From Cerasicoccus frondis (GTDB lineage Bacteria > Verrucomicrobiota > Verrucomicrobiia > Opitutales > Cerasicoccaceae): a stretch of DNA of 64,000 nt. A model generated the notes under the pieces. It was not told the DNA's origin. It saw only the letters and a list, made by a program, of their open reading frames with translations, and did no database searches. The stretch spans positions 1 through 64,000 of the forward strand of contig JAVDPC010000029.1 in assembly GCA_031296915.1 (NCBI GenBank), read 5' to 3'. This document shows positions 47,622-59,228 of the stretch, piece after piece (the first letter of the stretch is position 1; the number at the start of each line of letters is the position of its first letter). Made by a program: the position numbers and the translations under genes.

Positions 47622-49025
47622 ATGTTCGGAGCACCACTCACCAAGACGCTGATTCGCACAACGGCTGCCCTCATTGCCTTACTGGCGGCGCCACACGTCC
47701 AGGCGGACGCCACCCTCAGCTTGCCCGAGACGGTTTTCCCGGAGCTGGAGTCCATTTTGAAGCAAATGGAGGGAGAATCGCCCGACATGCTGATCCGCCG
47801 CGCGCAGGTCCAAGCGGCGGAAGCGGCTGAGCAGTCTCGCTTGGCGCCAAAATGGCCACAGGTTCGCCTGAATCTCCAGATGATGAACCGCAGTGAATTC
47901 CGGAGCAGCGACCCAACCTACCAGAACACCACGCAGCCGTTTGGCATCGCCCGTCTGGAACAGGAGCTTTACCACTGGGGCGCACTCGACGCCCACCGCG
48001 ACATTGGTAAATTTGAAAAGGCCATAGCCGACAACAATTATCAGGAAACCTATCGCCTACTGACCCTCCGCGTGCGCAGCCTCTACCTTCGTCTGCTATT
48101 CGCCCGCGAACAAGTTGGCTTCTACCAAGCAGAGTCCAATCGCTTACAGCAAAGCTTGTCCCGGAGCCAACAGCAGTCCGATGCAGGTCGCATTACGGCA
48201 GACCAATTGGAAAGCGACCGACTCAATCTGGAAGAGTCCGACATCCAGCTCGACCGCTCGCGCGACGAAGCCCAAATGCTGGAGGAAGACCTGCGTCTGG
48301 CATCCGGCTGGCAAGGCCCGATCAATGGACCAACCGATGGGCTTCTGCAGCGCTTTCAAGCCTTGGCGCTCGAGGAAGCCGAGTCCGCCGCAGAGATCAT
48401 TACCAGCCAAGCCCCCCCCTCCGTTGAGTATCTAAACAAACAACAACAGCTCAACATTGCCGAGGCCAACTACACGCAAATCCGCTCGCAAAACCTGCCC
48501 TTGCTCGACTTCGTCACCGAGGCTTATCAGGACCAGATCGCCACCCAAGGTCGCGACAACATCGACCGTACCGTGCTCGCCGTTTACTTGCGTGTAAACT
48601 GGCACATCTTCGACGGTTTTCAGACCAAATGGGAAAAGATCCGCTCCAAGGCTGAGCAGCGCGCCCTGCAAGTCCAGGCCGAGCACATCGCAGAAAAGGA
48701 TAAGCTCGACGTCGAGCGTCTCAAACGCGAACGCAAGTTGATCGAGCGTGACATTGCCCTATGGGAGCGCCGAGTGAGCCTGAGCGACAACCAGCTCAAG
48801 CGCGTGCAGGTGGACCGCGAGAAAAACACCGCCACTGAAAACGACCTCCTCAGCGCGCAAAACACCCTGCTGGCCGACCGCCTGACTCTCGCCAACTACC
48901 GTCTCAGCCTGTTCAACAACTCTACCGAACTACTCTCTCTTTACGGCAAGGATCCCTTCGGCGCTCCGAAGCACCCGGCGATCAAACCAGTCGAAGAGGA
49001 ATTCGATGAGAACTTTTTCTGGTAA
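47622..49025 (+). CDS. TolC-family outer-membrane efflux protein
   Basis: 467 aa from the ATG at 47622, chosen because a signal peptide (TTAALIALLAAPHVQA) follows directly; the frame is open further upstream. Two repeats of long coiled-coil helices (about 90-270 and 290-460) give the OEP channel architecture. First gene of an export operon with the adaptor and ABC genes; its stop overlaps the adaptor start (TAATG). A C8 tract lies at 48412-48419. Confidence 0.9.
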   Translation: MFGAPLTKTLIRTTAALIALLAAPHVQADATLSLPETVFPELESILKQMEGESPDMLIRRAQVQAAEAAEQSRLAPKWPQVRLNLQMMNRSEFRSSDPTYQNTTQPFGIARLEQELYHWGALDAHRDIGKFEKAIADNNYQETYRLLTLRVRSLYLRLLFAREQVGFYQAESNRLQQSLSRSQQQSDAGRITADQLESDRLNLEESDIQLDRSRDEAQMLEEDLRLASGWQGPINGPTDGLLQRFQALALEEAESAAEIITSQAPPSVEYLNKQQQLNIAEANYTQIRSQNLPLLDFVTEAYQDQIATQGRDNIDRTVLAVYLRVNWHIFDGFQTKWEKIRSKAEQRALQVQAEHIAEKDKLDVERLKRERKLIERDIALWERRVSLSDNQLKRVQVDREKNTATENDLLSAQNTLLADRLTLANYRLSLFNNSTELLSLYGKDPFGAPKHPAIKPVEEEFDENFFW

Positions 49026-50137
49026 TGAAATCCCTGTGGAAAATTTTATTGGCGCTCGTCGTGATTGCCGCGCTGGCCGCGATTCCGCTGCTTAACTCCC
49101 GCACCCAAGTCAAAGCCAAGGCCGTGCAACGCGGCACCGCACTGGACGCCATTTCGGGCAACGTCAGCGTGCAGGCCGCACTCGACATCGAGCTAAAAAA
49201 CCGCGAACCCGGGCTCATCATCGAGTCTGCCTACGACCCAAGCCGGGGCGGCGTGCCCGTAACTGCTGGCCAAGTAGTTTTCCAACAAGACACGCGCGAC
49301 CTCGATTTCGAAATCGAAAACCTCAAGCTCGAGCTCGAAACCGTCAAAAAGCGCATTGCCAACGGTTCGCCGCTGGAACCCGACTTACAGACCGCCAAAC
49401 AGGACCTTGACCAAAATCAGGCCCTGGCCGATGGCGGCAATTACCCGCAGTCCGAGTTGGAAAAAGACAAGCGCGCCGTGATCAAGCTCGAGCGCCAAGT
49501 CCGCCAGCAATACCTCGACTGGGAGCAATCGGAGAAGTCCCTCGCCCAACAGATCCGCCAACTGGAGGAGCGCCGCAGCGACATGCAAATCCGCTCCCCT
49601 ATCGACGGCTTGATGATCGATGCTCAAGTGTTTCCGGGCGACTACGTGGAAGGCCCAACTGTCCTCGCCCGCGTGCTCAGCAACCAGAAGCTCGTGCGCA
49701 TCAGCATCAGCGAGGAGGATTACCCCGGCATCCGCCCCGGCCAGTCTGTGTCGCTCAAGCTGCTCGGCGTCGGCAACAAGCTCTTTACTGGCCAGGTATC
49801 CCAGTTGCTGCCGACGTCCAATGCCGAAACCAAGCGCCGCGATATTTTCGTGGAACTCGCCAACGCCGAGGAAGGCGACCTCGTGGACGGCATGACCGGC
49901 GAATCTTCGGTCACCAAAGCCAGCCGCGAGAACGCCTTGATCATTCCGCGTCGTGCTCTGCTCGGCAACGCCGTCTTCGTCGTCAATGCTGACCAAGTCG
50001 AAGAGCGCGCCGTCGAGCTCGGTTTCGTGGGCCTCGTCCAAGCCGAGATCACCGGTGGCCTTAAGGAAGGCGAGCAGGTCGTGACCGAAGACCCACGCGA
50101 ACTCAAGCATGGCGATAAAGTTGAAGTGATCGAATAA
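49025..50137 (+). CDS. HlyD/MacA-type periplasmic adaptor
   Basis: 370 aa. One N-terminal transmembrane helix (KILLALVVIAALAAIPLL), lipoyl-like halves on each side of a coiled coil (about 95-190), beta-barrel and membrane-proximal domains. It connects an inner-membrane ABC transporter to the TolC-family channel. Gene order TolC-HlyD-ABC permease-ATPase is typical of MacAB-like export systems. Confidence 0.92.
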   Translation: MKSLWKILLALVVIAALAAIPLLNSRTQVKAKAVQRGTALDAISGNVSVQAALDIELKNREPGLIIESAYDPSRGGVPVTAGQVVFQQDTRDLDFEIENLKLELETVKKRIANGSPLEPDLQTAKQDLDQNQALADGGNYPQSELEKDKRAVIKLERQVRQQYLDWEQSEKSLAQQIRQLEERRSDMQIRSPIDGLMIDAQVFPGDYVEGPTVLARVLSNQKLVRISISEEDYPGIRPGQSVSLKLLGVGNKLFTGQVSQLLPTSNAETKRRDIFVELANAEEGDLVDGMTGESSVTKASRENALIIPRRALLGNAVFVVNADQVEERAVELGFVGLVQAEITGGLKEGEQVVTEDPRELKHGDKVEVIE

Positions 50138-50143
50138 GCTGCC

Positions 50144-51397
50144 GTGAGCCCAAACTTCGCCATCGCATTCCGCTTCATCGTTTCCCGCAAGCGCTCCATG
50201 ATCATGAGCCTCGCGGGCATTGTGTTCGGCGTTGGCTTTTTCATCGTCACCCAGGCCCAGACCAGCGGTTTCGAGAAATTCTACATCGACACCATCATCG
50301 GCGCCGACAGCCCGATCCGTATTGAAGACCGTTTTCAGGACATCGGCCTCGCTATCAACGCGGCCGACAGCGAGGGCAACCGCAGTAATTTCATTACCGA
50401 GACAGACCCCAACCGCAAATACATTCACGGCATCGAATACCCAAACAAGCTGCGCGAAGCCGTCGTAGCATTTGACGACGTAACCGCCGTCTCCGAGGTG
50501 CTGCGCGGTGAATCTCGGGCGCTCAGCAAGACCAGTGAGCAAACCGCTCGCGTGCATGGCATCCGCTTAAAAGACCACCTACAGGTGACCGACCTCGAAA
50601 GCCAGATGCTGTGGGGAAGTCTCGACAACTTCGCTTTCAACCCCAGCTCCGTGCTGCTGGGCAAGAAATTCGCCGAGCGCATGCACGTCGAAGTCGGCGA
50701 CTACATCCTGTTTGAATACGCGGGCAGCACGCGCCGCTACAAGGTTGCAGGCATCTTTGAGACGGGCATTGAGCAGATCGATAAACAACGCGTTTACATG
50801 CACATTGGCGAGACGCGGGCGCTGCTGAAAAAACCATTTGGCGAGGCGTTTTTCCAGATCGCCGTACGCGACCCGGACAAAGCCATGCAAGTCGCCGCGC
50901 GCCTGGAGGAGGCGTTGCACCACAATGTCATCTCCTGGCAGGAGCGTGAAAAATCCTGGCTCCAAGTGTTCTCCGTGCTACGCATTTCATCAGCAATTAC
51001 CGTGTCGACGATCATCCTGATTTCCGGCCTCGGCATGTTCAATACGCTCGCGATGCTCGTCATGGAAAAGACACGCGAGATCGCCATTTTACGCTCCATC
51101 GGTTACACCCGTACAGACATTTCACGCATCTTCCTTTGGCAAGGTTTTCTCGTCTTGCTGGCGGGCACCTTCTGCGGCTGGATTTTCGGAGCAGGGGTCA
51201 CCTTTGCCATCTCGAAATTGCCGATCCGCATTCGTGGCATTTTCACGGCGGATTCGTTCATCGTGAATTGGGACCTCAACCACTACATCATGGCTGCCAT
51301 CGTGGCGGCGTTCACCGTCATGATCGCAAGCTACATTCCCGCGCGGCGCGCGGCGGGCCTGGAACCTGGCAGCATCATCCGCGGCGCCAGCATGTAA
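50144..51397 (+). CDS. ABC transporter permease, MacB/LolC-like
   Basis: 417 aa beginning at GTG (50144), 6 bp after the adaptor. One N-terminal transmembrane helix, a periplasmic domain (about 50-260), and an FtsX-type C-terminal block of three helices (VSTIILISGLGMFNTLAML, FLVLLAGTFCGWIFGA, IMAAIVAAFTVMIASYIPA). The mechanotransmission architecture suggests export of a lipoprotein, peptide or drug across the periplasm. Confidence 0.9.
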   Translation: MSPNFAIAFRFIVSRKRSMIMSLAGIVFGVGFFIVTQAQTSGFEKFYIDTIIGADSPIRIEDRFQDIGLAINAADSEGNRSNFITETDPNRKYIHGIEYPNKLREAVVAFDDVTAVSEVLRGESRALSKTSEQTARVHGIRLKDHLQVTDLESQMLWGSLDNFAFNPSSVLLGKKFAERMHVEVGDYILFEYAGSTRRYKVAGIFETGIEQIDKQRVYMHIGETRALLKKPFGEAFFQIAVRDPDKAMQVAARLEEALHHNVISWQEREKSWLQVFSVLRISSAITVSTIILISGLGMFNTLAMLVMEKTREIAILRSIGYTRTDISRIFLWQGFLVLLAGTFCGWIFGAGVTFAISKLPIRIRGIFTADSFIVNWDLNHYIMAAIVAAFTVMIASYIPARRAAGLEPGSIIRGASM

Positions 51398-51415
51398 TTA
51401 AAAATCACAATAACT

Positions 51416-51835
51416 ATGAGCTGTATTTTCTGCGACATCTTATCTGGTAAATTACCCGCGTATATGATCTACCGCGACGATTATGTGGCTGCGTTCATGG
51501 ATATCCAACCCGTAAACCCTGGCCACACATTAGTCATTCCGGTGCAACATGCAGTTGGGCTCAGCGACCTACCCGTGGAAGATGGCGGAAAAATCTTTGC
51601 CCTTGGTCAACGAATCGGAAATGCCCTGAAAAAGTCTGGCCTGAAATGCGAGGGAGTGAATCTGTTTCTAGCCGATGGCGAAGCTGCAATGCAGGAAGTT
51701 TTTCACCTACACCTCCATGTCTTCCCGCGCTTTAAAGGTGATGGCTTTGGCCTGACCTTTGCAGATTCATACTTTACCAAACCGCATTATTCGGAACTAG
51801 CCGCGCCCGCAGAGCAGATTAAAAAGTTTCTATAG
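51416..51835 (+). CDS. HIT-family nucleotide hydrolase
   Basis: 139 aa. HIT triad HLHLHVFPR in its usual position, preceded by CIFCDI, identifying an HinT/Fhit-branch phosphoramidase or dinucleotide hydrolase. It is inserted between the ABC permease (18 bp) and its ATPase (6 bp), so it is cotranscribed with the exporter. Its composition is more AT-rich than its neighbours, suggesting later acquisition. Confidence 0.92.
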   Translation: MSCIFCDILSGKLPAYMIYRDDYVAAFMDIQPVNPGHTLVIPVQHAVGLSDLPVEDGGKIFALGQRIGNALKKSGLKCEGVNLFLADGEAAMQEVFHLHLHVFPRFKGDGFGLTFADSYFTKPHYSELAAPAEQIKKFL

Positions 51836-51841
51836 CAGTTC

Positions 51842-52543
51842 ATGCCTGAAGCAACGCCAGCAAACGTCGAACCCGTGCTCCGCGCCGAGGACCTGCACCG
51901 CTTCCTCGGACAGGACGAATCCCGCGTACACGTGCTCCGGGGCGTGAACCTGGAACTCAAGGCGGCGACGACTTATTCCGTCGTGGGTCAGTCAGGCTGC
52001 GGCAAGAGCACGATGCTCTACTTGCTCGGGCTGCTGGATCGCCAGGACAAGGGCAAGATCTGGATTCGCGACGAACTGATGTCCGACGCCTCCGACGCCG
52101 AACGCACCGCCGCGCGCAGCCGCCACATCGGCTTCGTTTTCCAGTTTCACTTTTTGCTGCCAGAGTTCAGCGCTGCAGAAAACGTCATGCTGCCAATGCG
52201 CAAGCTGGGCGTTCGCTCCAACGATGAAATGCGCGCCCGCGCCGAGCACCTGCTCGGTCTGGTTGGGCTTCAGGAAAAGGTTGATCGCCTCGCCACCCAC
52301 CTTTCTGGCGGCGAACAGCAGCGTGTGGCGATCGCGCGTTCGCTGGCAAACGACCCTGCCCTACTCCTCGCCGATGAGCCAACCGGCAACCTCGATGTGA
52401 AGAACTCAGACATGGTTTTCAACCTCCTGCAAAGCCTGAGTAAGGAGACCGGCCAAGCAATCCTCATGGTCACCCACAACGCCGAGCTGGCGACCAAAAC
52501 CGATGCCTGCCTGCGCATGCAGGACGGTCGGTTTATTCATTAA
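51842..52543 (+). CDS. ABC transporter ATPase, LolD/MacB-like
   Basis: 233 aa. Walker A GQSGCGKST, signature LSGGEQQR, Walker B LLLADEPTGNLD. It energises the permease encoded just upstream; together with the adaptor and TolC-family channel it forms a tripartite exporter. Confidence 0.95.
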   Translation: MPEATPANVEPVLRAEDLHRFLGQDESRVHVLRGVNLELKAATTYSVVGQSGCGKSTMLYLLGLLDRQDKGKIWIRDELMSDASDAERTAARSRHIGFVFQFHFLLPEFSAAENVMLPMRKLGVRSNDEMRARAEHLLGLVGLQEKVDRLATHLSGGEQQRVAIARSLANDPALLLADEPTGNLDVKNSDMVFNLLQSLSKETGQAILMVTHNAELATKTDACLRMQDGRFIH

Positions 52544-52544
52544 A

Positions 52545-53219
52545 CTATTTCCCTGCAGGCGGATCGAGATTAATTGAGCGGGCCAGCTTAATCGAATCGT
52601 CTCGGCCTTTTTCAAAGGACATCGGATCAGCGATGCTATAGATGGAGTAAATTTCGCGTAAATCACCCAAGCGATCAACGCACGACACCGGCAAATAAAC
52701 CGTTGGGCTAATGTCCATGTTGCAGGAGAATACAGAGACTGGTATCTCACCTTCTGTATCTACATAGGTTTGCACATCCTTGAAATTCTCCCCATGGACA
52801 GAGACCGAGCTCACCATATTTTGCAGAAGCGCTATTTTATCTTCACGATTCATGAGGCTGAAACTATTCGGCATCGCCTGAAAATGCATATCCGAAATAC
52901 GTCGATAGCCTGGGCGCGCAGAAAAGCTCAGTGGCGTCAGCACAAGCACCTCGTAGTCTGAAAACAGGATAATTTTATAGGGTGCGTAACCACCGCCATA
53001 AAAATTATCTGTAATCTGATCAGCCGCGTTAATCAAATCAGTACGCGCAACAACCCCTTCCTGATACACTTTGTAACCTGTCGGCACTTCGAAGGAAAAC
53101 CCTTCCAAACCAACACCTTCGCCGATAACGGTGTTGCCTTGAACATGGTAATTATCCTCGGTGCTCTCACAGCCAATCAGCGCAAATCCCAAGGCGACAA
53201 GGAGTAAAATATTTTTCAT
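52545..53219 (-). CDS. Lipoprotein of unknown function
   Basis: 224 aa. Signal peptide with lipobox LIGC (cysteine near residue 17). The rest is beta-rich, with no recognised domain. The stop abuts the ABC ATPase gene on the opposite strand (1 bp apart). More AT-rich than neighbours. Confidence 0.75.
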   Translation of the reverse strand: MKNILLLVALGFALIGCESTEDNYHVQGNTVIGEGVGLEGFSFEVPTGYKVYQEGVVARTDLINAADQITDNFYGGGYAPYKIILFSDYEVLVLTPLSFSARPGYRRISDMHFQAMPNSFSLMNREDKIALLQNMVSSVSVHGENFKDVQTYVDTEGEIPVSVFSCNMDISPTVYLPVSCVDRLGDLREIYSIYSIADPMSFEKGRDDSIKLARSINLDPPAGK

Positions 53220-53370
53220 ACGGGATATGATCGAATGATATTATCACCGTTTGCCAACGTAAATCTGCAAAGTATTTTGGGTGACGGCTGGCACCTCTAG
53301 CACAGCCTTCCAGCCAAAAAAGTTCTCCTGGCGCTGGACGCATGGCCCTCGCGGTGACACGTTGACTCGT

Positions 53371-54006
53371 ATGCAAACCGAATCCCAAACCCTCGACGCC
53401 ATCATTCAGCGGCGACGCACTTTAAAAATGCTGACCGACGAGCCGCTGCCCGCCATCAACCAACGAGCGGTGATCAACGAGATAATCCAAGCTGGCGCTT
53501 GGGCGCCATTCCACCGCCCCTGCGCAAGCGAACATCGTGGACAGCTGGATTCAATCGTTCCCTGGCGCGCCTATGCACTGGACGCCACGGCATGCCGTCA
53601 TTTGCGGGAAAAGCTCATCAGCGTGGGCGATAGCAGCAAGATTATCCAAATGCTGGCCGCAGCCGAAGCGTTAATTCAAGTAACCTGGCTACCCAACCGC
53701 CCCAAAGCGGAGACTGACGCGCTGTTCGAGCCCACCTTGGAAAACATGGAACACCTTGCCGCCGCCTCATCAGCCGTGCAAAACATGCTACTCGCCGCCA
53801 CCGCCAGATGTTTTGAGAACTACTGGAGCAGCGGCGGGGCCCTCCGCGAGTCTCAAGTCTTTACCTGGTTGGGCATACCGGAAAACGAAATTTTGCTCGG
53901 CTCGATCTTCCTCTTTCCCGCCGATGCCGCAGGCGCTGAAGCCGCTCCGGGAAAATTGCGCGATAAACGAGGTCCAGTGGAAAGCTGGGCCAAATGGGCT
54001 CTCTAG
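53371..54006 (+). CDS. Nitroreductase-family protein
   Basis: 211 aa from the ATG at 53371. IIQRRRTLKMLTDEPL at the N-terminus, a GAWAPFHRP segment and a C-terminal PENEILLGSIFLFPA are consistent with FMN-dependent nitroreductases, mostly of the short, YdjA-like type. The TAG stop lies in the CTAG bordering the mobile element. Confidence 0.75.
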   Translation: MQTESQTLDAIIQRRRTLKMLTDEPLPAINQRAVINEIIQAGAWAPFHRPCASEHRGQLDSIVPWRAYALDATACRHLREKLISVGDSSKIIQMLAAAEALIQVTWLPNRPKAETDALFEPTLENMEHLAAASSAVQNMLLAATARCFENYWSSGGALRESQVFTWLGIPENEILLGSIFLFPADAAGAEAAPGKLRDKRGPVESWAKWAL

Positions 54007-54276
54007 AGCACTTTTCATCTAGATTGGCCGAGTCAGGTGGGTTAGAGATTGGATGCAGCGCAAGGCGGCTTTGATTGAGCGGGCTGGAAGCCCGTGATTG
54101 AAATGCCAACGCCGCGAACTTCCAATCTGGCCCCAAGTCCTAAACCGAGTGCTTTTCCGCGCCAGCGTTGTTGGCTTTTCGCTCACAGGCTTCCAGCCTG
54201 CGACGCTCAAGCCGCCTTGCTGAACACGAAAAATCACTGCGGCCTGATCGGCCAATCTAGATGAAAAGTGCTCTAG
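54003..54276. mobile_element. MITE-like element, full-length copy
   Basis: Element 54007-54272 (266 bp) between CTAG at 54003-54006 and CTAG at 54273-54276, read as a 4-bp target duplication. The terminal inverted repeats, 23 bp and perfect (54007-54029 with 54250-54272), begin AGCACTTTTC. It contains two hairpins of the CAGGCTTCCAGCCTG and CGGGCTTCCAGCCCG type. It has no transposase, and it matches the deleted copy at 8326-8510. The left CTAG supplies the nitroreductase stop and the right CTAG supplies the stop of the minus-strand MFS gene. A 4-bp CTAG target would fit IS5-type (YTAR) transposition; a TA duplication cannot be excluded. Confidence 0.9.
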
Positions 54277-55523
54277 GCAGCGTCTAACTCCAAACGATGC
54301 GTTTCCGGCAAAAAGCAAATGGCGACCGTTGACACCGCAGCAAGCCCCATCAGGTAGAAGGTTGGCTCCAGCGGGTTGCCGGATTCGCCGATGAGCCAAG
54401 TGGCGACCATGGGCGTCGTTCCACCAAAAATCGCCATGGTCAGGTTATAGGCCATCGATACCGAGCTACAACGGAATGTCGCCTTCGTGTTCTCCACCAT
54501 TACGGCCGTGCTTGCTCCCAGTGTGGCGCCGATCAGCAACGCAAACCCCAACTGGCCCAGAAAAACATAGAGTTGAGTCGTATGCTGGATCAGCAGAAAT
54601 AAGGGATAGGAAAACAGCAGACAGCCCAGCGAAGAAAAAAGCAGCACTGGCTTACGGCCAACCCGATCACTGATCCACCCCCAGCCAATCGAGAAAATCA
54701 CGAGGGCCAGCATCGCCAGGGAATTTATTTTCAGGCTCACGCCCTCAGGCATGCCCAGTTCCTCATGCGTGTAGGTGGTGATGTAAATGAACATCATGTA
54801 GAAGCCTGCGCTGCCCAGCAGAAACATTCCCATGATCTTCAACATGACGCGCCAGTCTGTCTTGATCGCCATCCAGGTGGGAGGACGCCCAGTATGACTC
54901 TCCGGCTCATTGCCGGTTAAGTTTCGACGAAAATACAGACAAACCGCCATGACGCTGATCCCGCCAAGAAATGGTAGGCGCCACCCCCAGCTTGCGAGTT
55001 GTTCTGGCGTGAGCGCATCATTGATCAATGCGCCAACATACGAACCACCCAGCATTCCCAGAACACCGCCAACAAACGCCCACACCCCGATCGCTCCCCG
55101 TCTGCCCGGCGGCGCATTCTCCACGAGGTAAATAATCGAGCCAGTGAACTCTCCGCCCACCGAAAACCCCTGCAACATACGCAGCAACGTCAACAAAACA
55201 GGCGCGGCCAGCCCGATAGCCTGATAATTCGGTAAAACGCCAAGGGCAAAAGTAGAGAGCCCCATGAGAATCACCGACCAACGCAGGACGACTTCGCGGC
55301 CTTTGCGATCCCCCAAAGAGCCGAAAAACACTGCCCCCAACGGACGAGCCATAAAGCCGGAAGCAAAAACCCCAAAAGCAGCCAACAAAGAAAGCGTTTT
55401 GTCTTCAATCGGGAAAAACTGCTGGCCGATCGTCGAAGCAAAAAATCCATAAGCCGCGAAATCAAACCACTCCAACACATTCCCGATTGCGCCGGCAATA
55501 AACTGTTTACGATCTTTCAACAT
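54273..55523 (-). CDS. MFS transporter, metabolite:H+ symporter (MHS) type
   Basis: 416 aa with about 12 transmembrane helices. The start GNVLEWFDFAAYGF, GSLGDRKGREVVLRW and LLRMLQGFSVGGEFTG are the ProP/ShiA/KgtP pattern. Substrate not assignable. Its stop codon sits in the CTAG border of the mobile element. Confidence 0.88.
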   Translation of the reverse strand: MLKDRKQFIAGAIGNVLEWFDFAAYGFFASTIGQQFFPIEDKTLSLLAAFGVFASGFMARPLGAVFFGSLGDRKGREVVLRWSVILMGLSTFALGVLPNYQAIGLAAPVLLTLLRMLQGFSVGGEFTGSIIYLVENAPPGRRGAIGVWAFVGGVLGMLGGSYVGALINDALTPEQLASWGWRLPFLGGISVMAVCLYFRRNLTGNEPESHTGRPPTWMAIKTDWRVMLKIMGMFLLGSAGFYMMFIYITTYTHEELGMPEGVSLKINSLAMLALVIFSIGWGWISDRVGRKPVLLFSSLGCLLFSYPLFLLIQHTTQLYVFLGQLGFALLIGATLGASTAVMVENTKATFRCSSVSMAYNLTMAIFGGTTPMVATWLIGESGNPLEPTFYLMGLAAVSTVAICFLPETHRLELDAA

Positions 55524-55825
55524 CGCTCACGAAAACACAGTGCCCCTCACTCAATGAGACTCGAATGAATTGGCAAGCCAACAACCTACCCTCCTTCGCT
55601 TAGCGCTTGAACCGAAAGGATTGGCCAGAGTATAATTTAATCAGAAAAAACGTCCTGCTTCAGTCACTAGACTATTCCCAATCACACAAACAGCGCCATG
55701 AGTTCACCCACACTGGTGTTAAAAATTTGTAAAATCCATACATCACGCAATATGTAGGGGTTTTCACTTAAAAGCAAAATACTTGGCTCGATAATTGCAC
55801 GATGCGTCATGCTTATAACCTAGCT
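55524..55825. other. Intergenic region upstream of the Amt-kinase gene
   Basis: 302 bp, AT-rich, carrying the sigma-54-type promoter near its right end and, presumably, the promoter of the divergent MFS gene. No terminator or repeat stands out. Confidence 0.5.
55783..55799 (+). promoter_or_regulatory. Sigma-54-type (-24/-12) promoter
   Basis: TTGGCTCGATAATTGCA matches the sigma-54 consensus TTGGCACG-N4-TTGCA with a single mismatch, and the GG (-24) and GC (-12) elements are at the exact 12-bp spacing. The predicted transcription start is near 55810, after the ATG at 55802 but before the one at 55826. Sigma-54 control fits an ammonium-responsive gene. Confidence 0.7.
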
Positions 55826-57984
<2,159 letters not shown>

Positions 57985-57988
<4 letters not shown>

Positions 57989-58377
57989 ACCCGCCCTATA
58001 TTTTGGTCGTGGAGGACAACCCAACCCTCTGCGATATGATCCGGCGTAGGCTGGAACGCCGGGGCTACACTGCGGCTTGCGCCAAAGACGGCCAAGCAGG
58101 TCTGGAAACTGCGATCGCGACCAAACCAGACCTCATCCTTCTCGATATGAGCCTGCCAATCATGGATGGTTGGACTGTGGCCAAGGCATTGCGTAAAAAC
58201 AAAGCAACCCGCGATATCCCCACCATCGCAATCACGGCGCACGCCATGCGCGGTGACCGCGAGCGCGCTCTCGGAGCTGGTTGCCATGAGTTTGAAACCA
58301 AGCCAATTGATTTCGACCAGCTACAGACTAAAATAAATATGTTCCTGCCCCAACCAAACGACGAAATCTCAGAGTAG
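57985..58377 (+). CDS. Single-domain response regulator, CheY-like
   Basis: 130 aa receiver domain only. Acidic pocket Glu10/Asp11, phospho-acceptor Asp54, Thr84 and Lys106. It overlaps the kinase gene by 4 bp, so it is its cognate receiver. Having no output domain, it may interact with another protein or relay phosphate. Confidence 0.94.
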
Positions 58378-58382
58378 CTTTC

Positions 58383-58415
58383 AAAAAAAGCGCGCATAGC
58401 CGAAGCCACACGCGC
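58383..58415 (-). terminator. UUCG-tetraloop terminator of the GH16 gene
   Basis: On the minus strand an 11-bp stem (58405-58415 with 58390-58400, a few G-T pairs) closes a TTCG loop and runs into seven T's. It serves the GH16 gene and lies directly after the response regulator. Confidence 0.9.
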
Positions 58416-58442
58416 CCTGATTCCTAATACTCTTCAGTAAAT

Positions 58443-59228
58443 TCAAACTTCCTTTTTCTCCAGCGGATAGAACTTCACCCAGTCGATCTCATATGTCGCA
58501 GTTTCCGACGGTGGGCCTTCAATCCAGTTTTTCATGGTCCAGGAATTAAAGAAGAACTCGTAGTTTTCATCGACCCAGGCGTCTTCAGTATAGCGCCATG
58601 TGTGGATGATCTTTCCGTCGACATGCCAGTCGACTCGATCAGGCAAAATATCAAAACCCCACTCATGAAAGTCATCAGATGGGTTGAAATCGACTTCCTG
58701 ATAATGAGCGTAGAAATTGTTGCGTCCCTTCAAATGAATCGCCAAGTGCACCTCCGCACGATCCTCATGATGCTTCGAGGTTAGGAACTCTATGTCCACC
58801 TCGCTCATGCCCCCCTGACCATTGGTCTCAGGTCGAGATTTGTCATCCCAATCCTTCGTAAAAATGCTGTTGAGCACCCCCGGAACTGCCGAAGGCTTAA
58901 CCCGCGCCACCCAACGCCCATAACCAAATTCTCCCTTCGTCTGCATCGACCCACCCTCGCCTGGCAGCTTGGGCAGCACCGTTTGCACCATCATCCCTTC
59001 GCCATCAGTTTGACAACGGGACTTGGCCATTTGGGTCTTGTTCTGCTTCCAGGTCGCCACTCGCCAAGCTTCCTGTGACTGTTCCCACCCAGGATCAAAA
59101 TTGTCAACGAACGCTGGTTCTTTGGAAAAAGAATACTCAGTTTCGGCGACCAAAGTGGCTGTGAACGCGACAGCAAGTGCCGCCGATGAAGCAAGGTAAC
59201 GAGTCAAAAAGGGGGATATCATACGCAT
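58443..59228 (-). CDS. Secreted GH16-family glucanase/agarase-like enzyme
   Basis: 261 aa. Signal peptide (YLASSAALAVAFTATLVA). The catalytic motif SEVDIEF (Glu143, Asp145, Glu147) is the GH16 ExDxE signature. The W-rich strands and the MKNWIEGPPSETATYEIDWVKFY end complete the jelly-roll. It hydrolyses or transglycosylates beta-glucan or galactan chains; the specificity loop is not assignable. Confidence 0.9.
   Translation of the reverse strand: MRMISPFLTRYLASSAALAVAFTATLVAETEYSFSKEPAFVDNFDPGWEQSQEAWRVATWKQNKTQMAKSRCQTDGEGMMVQTVLPKLPGEGGSMQTKGEFGYGRWVARVKPSAVPGVLNSIFTKDWDDKSRPETNGQGGMSEVDIEFLTSKHHEDRAEVHLAIHLKGRNNFYAHYQEVDFNPSDDFHEWGFDILPDRVDWHVDGKIIHTWRYTEDAWVDENYEFFFNSWTMKNWIEGPPSETATYEIDWVKFYPLEKKEV

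Noticed and set aside
54019..54399. Open frame running through the mobile element and into the MFS gene
   Set aside because: The same peptide (GQIGSSRRWHFNHGL) occurs in both element copies only because the element is repeated; there is no start signal or conserved protein.
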